A DNA stretch of 41,175 bases from Candidatus Rokuibacteriota bacterium (lineage in GTDB: Bacteria > Methylomirabilota > Methylomirabilia > Rokubacteriales > CSP1-6): the NCBI GenBank assembly GCA_003220225.1, contig QHRU01000110.1, positions 1-41,175 on the forward strand, in the 5' to 3' direction. Numbering within the stretch: position 1 is the stretch's first letter; every line of letters starts with the position of its first letter. Position numbers and translations under genes: made by a program. Below the pieces are notes generated by a model, which had not been told where the DNA came from, did no database searches, and was given only the letters and a program-made list of their open reading frames with translations. This document shows, one piece after another, positions 1-7,475 of this stretch.

Positions 1-2607
1 CTGATCCCGACCATCTGCTTCAACTGCGAGGCGGCGTGCGGCCTCCTCGCGTACGTCGACAAGGACACGCTGAAGATCCAGAAGTTCGAGGGCAACCCGG
101 TGCATCCGGGCAGCCGCGGCCGCAACTGCGCCAAGGGCCCCGCCACCCTCAACCAGGTGCAGGATCCCGAGCGCATCCTCTATCCGATGCGCCGCGCGGG
201 GCCGCGCGGCGGCGGTCGATGGGAGCGCGTGACGTGGGACGACGCGCTCGACGACATCGCGGGACGGATCCGCAAGGCGCTCGTCGAGGGTCGCCAGAAG
301 GAAATCATGTATCACCTCGGCCGCCCCGGGCACGAGCTCGTCTACCTGCAGCGCGTGCTCCACGCGTGGGGGATCGACGGCCACAACAGCCACACCAACG
401 TCTGCTCGTCGAGCGCGCGCGCCGGCTACGCGTTCTGGCACGGCATGGACCGGCCCTCGCCGGATCACGCCAACGCGCGCTTCATCCTGCTGCTCTCCTC
501 GCACCTCGAGACCGGTCACTACTTCAACCCCCACGCGCAGCGGATCATCGAGGCCAAGATGCGCGGCGCGAAAGTCGCCGTCATCGACTCGCGCCTGTCC
601 AACACCGCCTCGATGGCCGACTACTGGCTCTCGCCGTGGCCGGGCACCGAAGCCGCGATCCTGCTGGCGATGGCGCGCATCCTGGTCGCCGAGCGCCGCT
701 ACGACCGTGCGTTCGTCGAGAAGTGGACGAACTGGGAGGAGTACCTGCGCGAGGAGCGGCCCGACCTGCCAGTAACCTTCGACGCGTTCCACACGGCGCT
801 CGAGGAGCTGTACGCGCCGTACACGCCGGAGTTCGCGGCGGAGGAGAGCGGGGTGGCGGCGGCCACGATCGTCGAGATCGCGCGCGCGATCGGGGCCGCG
901 GGCGGAGCGCTGGCCACCCACATCTGGCGCAACGCCGCGGCGGGCAATCTCGGCGGCTGGCAGGTGGCGCGCGCGCTCGAGCTGCTCGTGGTGCTGATGG
1001 GCGCCGTGTCCACGCCGGGGGGAACGGCGCCGAGCGCGTGGCACAAGGCGATCCCCGCGCCGCCCATGATGCCGCCGCCGAGCAAGGTGTGGAGCGAGCT
1101 GCTGATGCCGAGGGAGTATCCGCTGGCGTTCTTCGAGATGTCGTTCCTGCTCCCGCATTTTCTCCGCGAGGGCCGCGGCAAGCTCGCCATGTACTTCACG
1201 CGCGTCTACAACCCCGTGTGGACCAACCCCGACGGGATGTCCTGGATCGAGATGCTGACCGACGAGGCGAAGATCGAGCGCCACGTGTGTCTGTCGCCGG
1301 TGTGGAGCGAGACGGCGTGGTTCGCCGACTACGTGCTGCCGATGGGCCACGCCTCCGAGCGTCACGATCTCATGTCGCAGGAGACTCACGCGGCACGCTG
1401 GATCGGCTTCCGTCAGCCGGTGCTCCGGGTGGCGCTCGAGAAGCGCGGCCAGACGTTCGACCTCACGTGGCAGGCGCACGAGGCGGCTGGGCTTGGTCAA
1501 ATCTGGGAGGAGGACGAGTTCTGGATCGAGCTCTCCTGGCGCATCGATCCGGATGGTTCGCTCGGGATCCGAAAATATTTCGAATCGCCCTATCGCCCCG
1601 GTTCCAAGGTGCGCATCGAGGAGATCTACCGCTGGATCTTCGAGAACAGCGTGCCGGGGCTGCCGGAGGCGGCGAAGAAGGACGGCCTCACGCCGCTCGC
1701 CTACATGCGCAAGTACGGCGCATTCCTCGTCGAGGACAACGTCTACCGCACCTACGAGAGCCCCCAGGACAACGGCGTCGTCGTCGACGGCGTCGCGCGC
1801 GTCGGCTTCCCGACGCCCTCGCGCAAGCTGGAGTTCTTCAGCAAGACGCTCAAGGACTGGAAGTGGCCCGAGCACGCGGTGCCCGGCTACATCCGCAGCC
1901 ACGTCCACTGGTCGCACGTCGACCGCGCGAAGGGCGAGATGGTGCTGCTGCCGACGTTCCGGCTGCCCACGCTGATCCACACACGCTCGGGCAACGCCAA
2001 GTGGCTCTACGAGATCTCGCACACGAACCCGCTCTGGCTGCATCCGGAGGACGCCGCGCGCTTCGGCGTGACGACCGGCGAGCTGCTGAAGATCGCGACG
2101 GCCATCGGCTGGTTCGTCGACAAGGTCTGGGTGACCGAGGCCATCCGCCCCGGCGTCGTCGCGTGCTCGCACCACCTCGGGCGCTGGCGGCTGGCCGAGG
2201 CGGCGGGCGGCGAGCGGTGGTCCACCGCGCTCGTCGATCTCACGCGCGAGGCGCCCGGCAAGTGGCGGATGCGGCAGCTGCACGGCATCGAGCCGTTCGA
2301 GAGCGCCGATCCCGACTCCGCGCGCGTCTGGTGGGAGGACGCCGGCGTGCACCAGAACCTCACGTTCCCGGTCCAGCCGGATCCGATCAGCGGCCAGCAC
2401 TGCTGGCACCAGAAGGTGACCGTGTCGAGGCCCGGCCCCGACGAGCGCTACGGCGACGTCTTCGTGGACACCGACAAGTCGTTCGAGGTCTATCGCGAGT
2501 GGCTGGCGCTGGCGCGGCCGGCGCCGGGCCCGGGCAATCTGCGCCGACCGCTCTGGCTGCCGCGCGCCTTCAAGCCCGACCCGTCCGCGTTCCGGCTGGA
2601 GCCGTAG
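1..2607 (+). CDS. Molybdopterin oxidoreductase, DMSO-reductase superfamily (5' partial)
   Basis: Catalytic subunit of a complex iron-sulfur molybdoenzyme, cut by the window edge; the frame is open from base 1. The first visible residues hold the [4Fe-4S] signature C6-x2-C9-x3-C13-x29-C43, followed by the molybdopterin domains. A Cys at visible residue 135 (motif HTNVCSSSA) lies where this superfamily places its Mo ligand, which would fit the thiosulfate/polysulfide/arsenate reductase-like or PadB-like branches. The substrate cannot be assigned from sequence. The C-terminal third looks like the molydopterin dinucleotide-binding domain. Any twin-arginine signal would lie outside the window. It stops 47 bases before soxY on the same strand, which suggests a role in sulfur oxidation. 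It is not the sulfite-oxidase-type SoxC fold. Confidence 0.88.
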   Translation: MIPTICFNCEAACGLLAYVDKDTLKIQKFEGNPVHPGSRGRNCAKGPATLNQVQDPERILYPMRRAGPRGGGRWERVTWDDALDDIAGRIRKALVEGRQKEIMYHLGRPGHELVYLQRVLHAWGIDGHNSHTNVCSSSARAGYAFWHGMDRPSPDHANARFILLLSSHLETGHYFNPHAQRIIEAKMRGAKVAVIDSRLSNTASMADYWLSPWPGTEAAILLAMARILVAERRYDRAFVEKWTNWEEYLREERPDLPVTFDAFHTALEELYAPYTPEFAAEESGVAAATIVEIARAIGAAGGALATHIWRNAAAGNLGGWQVARALELLVVLMGAVSTPGGTAPSAWHKAIPAPPMMPPPSKVWSELLMPREYPLAFFEMSFLLPHFLREGRGKLAMYFTRVYNPVWTNPDGMSWIEMLTDEAKIERHVCLSPVWSETAWFADYVLPMGHASERHDLMSQETHAARWIGFRQPVLRVALEKRGQTFDLTWQAHEAAGLGQIWEEDEFWIELSWRIDPDGSLGIRKYFESPYRPGSKVRIEEIYRWIFENSVPGLPEAAKKDGLTPLAYMRKYGAFLVEDNVYRTYESPQDNGVVVDGVARVGFPTPSRKLEFFSKTLKDWKWPEHAVPGYIRSHVHWSHVDRAKGEMVLLPTFRLPTLIHTRSGNAKWLYEISHTNPLWLHPEDAARFGVTTGELLKIATAIGWFVDKVWVTEAIRPGVVACSHHLGRWRLAEAAGGERWSTALVDLTREAPGKWRMRQLHGIEPFESADPDSARVWWEDAGVHQNLTFPVQPDPISGQHCWHQKVTVSRPGPDERYGDVFVDTDKSFEVYREWLALARPAPGPGNLRRPLWLPRAFKPDPSAFRLEP

Positions 2608-2654
2608 GAGAAGCTGCCGAGTCGTAGTAGAAGTAGAGGACGAGGAGGGCACGC

Positions 2655-3158
2655 ATGGCAGGAGCAATGACGCGTCGCTCGGCCCTCGGCACCTTCGGCG
2701 CCGTCGGCGCAGCGCTCGCGACGGGGACGCTGAGCATCGGGACGCCGGCCCGGGCTCAGGCCCAGGGACAGTCCCAGGCGCTCGGCCTGCAGGAGTCCGT
2801 GCAAGACGGGCTCAAGCGCGTGTTCGGCGGCCGCCCGATGAAGGACGGCGCCGCGCTGATCAAGCTCGACATCCCGCCCATCGCGGAGAACGGCGCGGTG
2901 GTGCCGGTCAGCGTCGAGGTCAACGCGCCGATGACGCCGGCCTCCCACGTGAAGAGCATCTGGATCGTCGCCGACAAGAACCGCATCCCCATCATCGCGA
3001 AGGCCACGCTCACGCCGGAGGCCGGCCAGGCGTTCGTCGGCGCCAACGTCCGCCTCGGCGAGACGACCGACGTCCGCGCCATCGTCGAGCAGAGCGACGG
3101 GACACTGCTGACGGCGAAGCGCGAGGTGAAGGTCACCGTCGGCGGCTGCGGGGGCTGA
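2655..3158 (+). CDS. soxY: SoxY, sulfur carrier subunit of the thiosulfate-oxidizing complex
   Basis: SoxY carries sulfur intermediates covalently on its C-terminal cysteine in the periplasm while SoxXA, SoxB and others act on them. The 167-residue protein ends in Gly-Gly-Cys-Gly-Gly, the diagnostic swinging-arm motif. Its N-terminus has MTRRSALG followed by a hydrophobic stretch and an Ala-rich cleavage region, a Tat-type signal as usual for SoxY. An AGGAGGG Shine-Dalgarno sequence sits 4-5 bases before the ATG. The soxZ start follows 4 bases after the stop, so the two partners are coupled. The family assignment is firm. Confidence 0.95.
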   Translation: MAGAMTRRSALGTFGAVGAALATGTLSIGTPARAQAQGQSQALGLQESVQDGLKRVFGGRPMKDGAALIKLDIPPIAENGAVVPVSVEVNAPMTPASHVKSIWIVADKNRIPIIAKATLTPEAGQAFVGANVRLGETTDVRAIVEQSDGTLLTAKREVKVTVGGCGG

Positions 3159-3161
3159 GGG

Positions 3162-3494
3162 ATGAGCGACATCGGCAAGATCCGCATCCGCGTGCCGTCC
3201 AACGTGAAGGCCGGCGACGTCGTCCGTGTCCGCTGCCTCGTCATCCATCCGATGGAGATCGTCCAGCGCGACGCGCAGGGCAAGATCATCGATCGCAACT
3301 ACAACTACATCACCCGGGTCACCGCCACCTACCTCGGCAAGCCGGTGGTCGCCTTCGACCTCACGCAGAGCGTGAGCGAGAATCCCGCGTTTTCCTTCGC
3401 GCTCAAGGCGACGGCGCCGGGCCCGGTGAAGGTCACCTTCGTCGACACGCACGGCGGCAAGTACGAGGCCACGGCCGACATCGCGTTCGCCTGA
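3162..3494 (+). CDS. soxZ: SoxZ, partner of SoxY
   Basis: This 110-residue protein has the SoxZ pattern: an Ig-like beta sandwich starting KIRIRVP and ending in the motif VTFVDTHGGKYEA. It has no signal peptide, as expected for SoxZ, which is co-exported with SoxY through the Tat signal of its partner. It forms the SoxYZ heterodimer whose SoxY cysteine is loaded by SoxXA. The gene is immediately downstream of soxY and 7 bases upstream of the SoxXA fusion gene. Confidence 0.95.
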   Translation: MSDIGKIRIRVPSNVKAGDVVRVRCLVIHPMEIVQRDAQGKIIDRNYNYITRVTATYLGKPVVAFDLTQSVSENPAFSFALKATAPGPVKVTFVDTHGGKYEATADIAFA

Positions 3495-3501
3495 GACGCT
3501 C

Positions 3502-4800
3502 GTGCGATCCCTCCCGCGGCTGCGCTGGGCCGCCCTCGCGCTCCTCGTCACCGGATGCGCGCTCGCCGCGCGCGAGTCCACGCCGGTCGCCTCGCCAGGC
3601 CGGACCTCGCGGGCGATCGCCGAGGCGCGCGGCGACGTGCGCGTGAGCCCCGACGGAAAGCGCACGGCCGTCCGATACGCGGGCTGGACGACGCGCGACT
3701 TCGGCGCGTTCCGCAGCTATGCCTACGACGACGTGCGCCCCGAGCCGCCGGTGCAGAAGGCCGTCATGCCCGTGGGCGTCGTGGGCGATCCCAAGAAAGG
3801 CCGCGCGCTGTTCCTCGACCGGCAGAAGGGCCCGTGCAGCGGCTGCCACCTGGTGCCGGGCGACGACGTGTGGCCCGCCGGCAGCGTCGGACCCGATCTC
3901 TCCACGCTCGCCGATCGCACGCTGCCCGACGCGTACCTCTACCAGCAGCTCTGGGATCCGCGCGTGACGTTTCCGGTCACCGTGATGCCGCCGTGGGGCG
4001 CGCAGGGCGTGTTCACGCCGGAGGAGATCGTCCACCTCGTCGCGTATCTGCAGACGCTGCACGGCCCGCCGCCGCCGGAGAAGGACGCCGACCGCAATCC
4101 CTTCACCCGCCGGAAGCCCACCGGCTTCGGCGACAATCTCGACCCGACCAACAACCCCGCCGTCGTCCGGGCCGAGGAGGCGCAAGCGCTCTGGAGCGCG
4201 CGCGGACCAAAGGGCAAGGCGTGCGCCGACTGTCACGCCGGCCTGCCGCAGACGGCGATGCGCGGCGTGGCCACCCGATACCCGCGTGTCGTTGCCGAGT
4301 ACGGCCGCGTGATGAGCCTCGAGGATTTCCTCTCCGTGCACGCGGCGGCGACCACCGGACGCGCGCTGCCGTCCGAGAGTGCCGCGAACCTCGACGTGAC
4401 ACTCCTCGTCAAGATGGCGTCCAACGGCCTGCCCGTGGCCGTGGACACGACGAGTCCGGCCGCGCGCGCCGCGATCGAGCGCGGCCGGGCGTCGTTCTAT
4501 CGGCGCGTGGGCGAGCGCAACCACGCGTGCGCCGACTGTCACACGCCGGATCACGGCGCCAACAAGTTCCTGGGCGGCCGGTTTCTCGGCGACGTCACGG
4601 GGGGCCTCACGCGGCACTCTCCGACGTGGCGCACGAGCCAGAACGACGTCTGGGACATGCGCAAGCGGATGCAGTGGTGCATGACGCCGCTCGGAGCCAA
4701 CATGCTGGCCGCCGACGCCGTGGAGTACGCGGAGCTCGAGCTCTACCTGACGACGTTCGACGTCGGCAAGCCGATCAACGCTCCCGGTATTCGTCATTAA
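3502..4800 (+). CDS. soxXA: SoxX-SoxA fusion, tri-haem c-type cytochrome lipoprotein
   Basis: SoxXA oxidatively couples thiosulfate to the SoxY cysteine. Here both subunits are in one 432-residue chain. The N-terminus (GTG start) is a lipoprotein signal with lipobox LVTGC, Cys at residue 19. A SoxX-like monohaem domain has CSGCH at 112-116 and a distal MPPWG methionine segment. After a Pro-rich linker (about residues 190-205) comes a SoxA-like dihaem domain with CADCH at 241-245 and 343-347. Cys393 in MQWCMTP matches the conserved SoxA active-site haem-ligand cysteine that becomes a persulfide. In most sulfur oxidizers soxX and soxA are separate genes. The gene follows soxZ directly. A frameshift artefact is unlikely because the frame is open throughout. 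No SoxB or SoxCD is visible in the window. Confidence 0.88.
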   Translation: MRSLPRLRWAALALLVTGCALAARESTPVASPGRTSRAIAEARGDVRVSPDGKRTAVRYAGWTTRDFGAFRSYAYDDVRPEPPVQKAVMPVGVVGDPKKGRALFLDRQKGPCSGCHLVPGDDVWPAGSVGPDLSTLADRTLPDAYLYQQLWDPRVTFPVTVMPPWGAQGVFTPEEIVHLVAYLQTLHGPPPPEKDADRNPFTRRKPTGFGDNLDPTNNPAVVRAEEAQALWSARGPKGKACADCHAGLPQTAMRGVATRYPRVVAEYGRVMSLEDFLSVHAAATTGRALPSESAANLDVTLLVKMASNGLPVAVDTTSPAARAAIERGRASFYRRVGERNHACADCHTPDHGANKFLGGRFLGDVTGGLTRHSPTWRTSQNDVWDMRKRMQWCMTPLGANMLAADAVEYAELELYLTTFDVGKPINAPGIRH

Positions 4801-4802
4801 TA

Positions 4803-5045
4803 GTGGGGGCCCCGACATGGCCCCCACACCCCCACACGCTCGTCGCGCCCCGGCGGAGCCGTGGCGCTCCTCGATCACGCGTGCGTCGTAGGGGCCCCGA
4901 CATGGCCCCCACACCCCCAAACGGTTCACCGCAGGCTCGCCTCGGCCGTCGAACGGCCTGCGGCTTCGCACTCCCACGCGCCCCGGCGGAGCCGTGGCGC
5001 TCCTCGATCACGCGTGCGTCGTAGGGGCCCCGACATGGCCCCCAC
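4803..5045. repeat. Intergenic palindromic repeat block with a perfect 68-bp direct repeat
   Basis: The gap after the SoxXA gene contains three palindromes with arms GGGGCC and GGCCCC around the loop CCGACAT, at 4803-4827, 4890-4912 and about 5024-5044. The segments 4845-4912 and 4978-5045 are identical over 68 bases (period 133) and include a second inverted repeat based on GCGCCCCGGC. The hairpins could end sox transcription, although no U-tract follows. Related palindromes recur at 7334-7450 and 26940-27041. Short open frames across the block are repeat-derived and not annotated as genes. Confidence 0.85.
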
Positions 5046-5063
5046 GTAGTACGATTACGCGCG

Positions 5064-5600
5064 ATGCGCTCGAGCCTCACCGCCGCGCTCGCGCTGGTCC
5101 TGCTCGCCGCCGCGCCGGTCGCCGGCGCGCCCCTCGACGATCTCCTCGCGGGGCTGAATCTGATCGCGCTCCACGGTGCCGCGCCGGCCGCGCTCGCCCT
5201 CGAGCGCCTCGCCGACGGCAAGACGGTTGCGCTGCCGCAGCTGCGCGGCCGGCCCGTCATCGTCTACTTCTGGGCCACCTGGTGACCGTATTGCGCGAGG
5301 GAGTTGCCCTCGGCCATCGAGCAGGTCCACCGTGAGTACGGCCCCCGCGGCCTCGTCGTGCTCGCCGTGAACATGGAAGAGTCGCGCGCGACGGTGGGCG
5401 CCTGGGCGCACCGCCACAAGCTCACCATGGACGTACTCCTCGACGTCACCGGCGACGTGAACGGCGCGTGGCACGTCACGCACTCGCCCATGGTCTTTGT
5501 CGTCGGGCGCGACGGCCGGCTGATCGCGCACGCGATCGGCAATCGCGACTGGACGGCGCCCGAAGGCCGCGCGCTGCTCGAGGCGCTCCTGGTGCCGTGA
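5064..5600 (+). CDS. TlpA/SoxW-like periplasmic thioredoxin, candidate selenoprotein (in-frame TGA at the CxxC position)
   Basis: Read through one TGA (5283-5285), the frame encodes a complete 178-residue TlpA-like thiol-disulfide protein: signal peptide (about 1-22), thioredoxin fold, active site WATW-U74-P-Y-C77 and a cis-proline segment HSPMVFVV. The TGA stands exactly where the first active-site Cys of WATWCPYC is expected, and homology continues without a frame change to the natural stop at 5598. The simplest reading is selenocysteine insertion giving a UxxC redox centre, supported by a hairpin just after the codon. The alternative is a TGC-to-TGA nonsense mutation or sequencing error. 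It lies between the sox genes and an SDH/FRD-like operon; its stop overlaps the next GTG start. A role in reducing Sox or cytochrome c thiols (SoxW/SoxS/CcmG-like) is inferred from context. Confidence 0.8.
5283..5314 (+). promoter_or_regulatory. Candidate bacterial SECIS element after the in-frame TGA
   Basis: Directly downstream of the TGA, CGAGGG (5296-5301) pairs perfectly with CCCTCG (5307-5312) around the five-base loop AGTTG. GC at 5293-5294 can extend the stem with GC at 5313-5314, leaving G5295 bulged. The loop starts 16 bases after the TGA and has G as its second base. These features agree with the general bacterial SECIS model: short apical loop with an early G, and a loop about 16-37 bases from the UGA. 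In G+C-rich DNA such hairpins can arise by chance, so this supports but does not prove Sec insertion. Confidence 0.55.
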
Positions 5601-7327
5601 TCGACGCGTTCGAGTGCGACGTCCTCGTCCTCGGCGCGGGCGGCGCCGGCCTCTGCGCCGCCCTGCATGCTGCCGACGCTTCACCCACGCTCTCGATTGC
5701 GGTCGTGGTCAAAGGGCTCTTCGGCCGCGCCGGCTGCACCCGCATGGTGCAAGGCGGCTACAACGCCGTGCTCACGCCCCCCGACTCGCTCGAGGCGCAT
5801 CTGACCGACACGCTCGACGGCGGCGGCTGGATCAACGACCAGGAGCTGGTGTGGCGGCTGGTGACGGAGGCGCCCGGTCGCGTGCTCGAGCTGGAGTCGC
5901 GCTACGGCTGTCTGTTCGACCGCAACGCCGAGGGCCGCATCCACCAGAAGCCGTTCGCCGGCCAGACCCACGACCGCACCGTCCACAAGGGCGACCTCAC
6001 CGGCATCGAGATCATGAATCGCCTCACCGAGCAGGCGCAGGCGCGCCCCTCGATCCGCGCCTTCGAGGAGTGCCGCGCCGTCGAGCTGCTGCGCGACGAC
6101 GCCGGCCGCGCGGCCGGCGCGCTGGCGCTGGACGCGCGCGCGGGCCGTTTTTTCGCGCTCCGCGCGCGGGCGACGCTGCTGGCGATGGGCGGCGGGCCGA
6201 CCATGTACCGCGTGATCGCGTGCTCGGCCGACAAGGCGGCCGACGGCATCGCTCTCGCGTACCGCGCCGGCCTGCCGCTGCGCGACATGGAGATGATCCA
6301 GTTTCATCCCACGGGCCTCGTGATCCCCGGCTCGCTGATGACCGGCGCCCTGCTCGAGGAGGGCCTGCGCGGTGCCGGCGGGCAGTTGCGCAACGGCCTC
6401 GGCGAGCGGTTCATGGCGCGCTACGACGCCGCGCGTATGGAGCGCTCCACGCGCGACCTCGTCTCGCGCGCCTCGTTCCTCGAGGTGAGCCAGGGCCGCG
6501 GCACGCCCAACGGCGGCGTCTGGATCGACGTCTCCCACCTCGGCGCCGAGGTCGTGGAGCGCAACTTCCGCGGCATGGTACGGCGCTGCCGCGACTTCGG
6601 CCGCGACCTCGCGCGCGGGCCGGTGGAGGTCGGGCCCACCGCGCACTTCATGATGGGCGGTGTCGTCGTCGATCCCGACTGCCGCACGGCGATCGAGGGC
6701 CTCTTCGCCGCCGGCGAGGACACGGGCGGTGTGCACGGCGCCAACCGCCTGGGCGGCAACGGCGTCGCCGAGTCGACCGTGTTCGGCGGCATCGCCGGCG
6801 ACGTGATGGCGGCCTTCGTCGCGGGCCGCCCGATGCCGCGCGTGAGCGAGGCGGCGCTCGAGGCCGCGGCCGCGCGCTGCGCGGCGCCGCTCGGCCGTGG
6901 AGGCGGCGCGGAGGTCTACGCGATCCAGCGGGAGCTGCGCGACGTCATGTGGGAGCGCGCGGGGCTCGTGCGCGATGCCGAGGGCCTCGGCGTGGCCGCG
7001 GCCACGCTCGAGCGCCTGACCGAGCGCCTCGGCGTGGTGGGCGTGCCGGGCCACGGGCCGTTGAACACCGCGTGGCAGGACTGGCTCAACCTCGACAGCC
7101 AGCTGACGGCGGCGCGACTGATCGTGGCGAGCGCGCTCGCCCGCCGCGAGAGCCGCGGCGCGCACTGGCGGCGGGACTTCCCGGTGCCGGCGGCGACGCC
7201 GCCGGTGTGCGTGCGCGTGCAGGGGCGCGACGGCGCACCGCTCGTCTGGGCGGAGCCCGTGGCCATGACGCGCGCACGGCCGCCGGCCGGAGCGCGGCGT
7301 CCGGTGGCCGTCGAGATCGGGGACTGA
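5597..7327 (+). CDS. FrdA/SdhA-like flavoprotein lacking the flavinylation histidine
   Basis: A 576-residue FAD-dependent succinate dehydrogenase/fumarate reductase-type flavoprotein. The start is a GTG overlapping the thioredoxin stop. It has the dinucleotide motif GAGGAG (13-18), the substrate and catalytic motifs FHPTG, EEGLRGAGG, TAHFMMGG and ANRLGGNG, and the C-terminal RRESRGAH segment. At the position of the histidine that binds FAD covalently in SdhA/FrdA it has Cys47 (GCTRMVQGG), so the FAD may be non-covalent. The usual DRTGH-type segment is changed to KGDLTGIEI. It diverges clearly from the second flavoprotein at 21718. Partner subunits are probably at 9920 (anchor) and 11488 (iron-sulfur). 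Whether it oxidizes succinate, reduces fumarate or handles another dicarboxylate cannot be told. Confidence 0.88.
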   Translation: MIDAFECDVLVLGAGGAGLCAALHAADASPTLSIAVVVKGLFGRAGCTRMVQGGYNAVLTPPDSLEAHLTDTLDGGGWINDQELVWRLVTEAPGRVLELESRYGCLFDRNAEGRIHQKPFAGQTHDRTVHKGDLTGIEIMNRLTEQAQARPSIRAFEECRAVELLRDDAGRAAGALALDARAGRFFALRARATLLAMGGGPTMYRVIACSADKAADGIALAYRAGLPLRDMEMIQFHPTGLVIPGSLMTGALLEEGLRGAGGQLRNGLGERFMARYDAARMERSTRDLVSRASFLEVSQGRGTPNGGVWIDVSHLGAEVVERNFRGMVRRCRDFGRDLARGPVEVGPTAHFMMGGVVVDPDCRTAIEGLFAAGEDTGGVHGANRLGGNGVAESTVFGGIAGDVMAAFVAGRPMPRVSEAALEAAAARCAAPLGRGGGAEVYAIQRELRDVMWERAGLVRDAEGLGVAAATLERLTERLGVVGVPGHGPLNTAWQDWLNLDSQLTAARLIVASALARRESRGAHWRRDFPVPAATPPVCVRVQGRDGAPLVWAEPVAMTRARPPAGARRPVAVEIGD

Positions 7328-7333
7328 ATACAT

Positions 7334-7450
7334 GGGGGGCCCCGACATGGCCCCCCAACCCCCCCCCCGACGTTCGGAGCGCCCCGGCAAAGCCGGGTCG
7401 CTCCTCTAAAACCCCTAACGCTCGGAAGCGCCCCGGGAAACCCGTGGCGC
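7334..7450. repeat. Intergenic palindromic repeats (GGGGGGCC family)
   Basis: Three inverted repeats fill the gap after the flavoprotein gene. At 7334-7356, GGGGGGCC and GGCCCCCC flank CCGACAT. At 7376-7404, GGAGCG-C-CCCGGC pairs with GCCGGG-T-CGCTCC around a short A-rich loop and is followed by TCTAAAA. At 7428-7450 there is a GCGCC-based stem. The middle hairpin and its flanks are almost identical to 27001-27046. They may act as transcription terminators or attenuators, but the repeat-family character is the direct observation. Confidence 0.8.
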
Positions 7451-7475
7451 TCCTCGATGATAGGATCTGCGCGCC

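Noticed and set aside
36-2627. 863-codon open frame overlapping the molybdopterin oxidoreductase
   Set aside because: It is an out-of-phase shadow in G+C-rich DNA: Arg/Ala/Gly-rich with no domain, while the other frame shows clear molybdoenzyme motifs.
4845-5045. CRISPR array
   Set aside because: Only two copies of a 68-base unit with one spacer-like gap, and the unit is itself a palindromic intergenic repeat; no cas genes.
5064-5285. Thioredoxin gene taken as a simple truncated pseudogene ending at the TGA
   Set aside because: The frame and family conservation continue unbroken after the TGA and the stop falls exactly on the catalytic Cys position, so a selenoprotein explains it better. 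A point mutation is not excluded.
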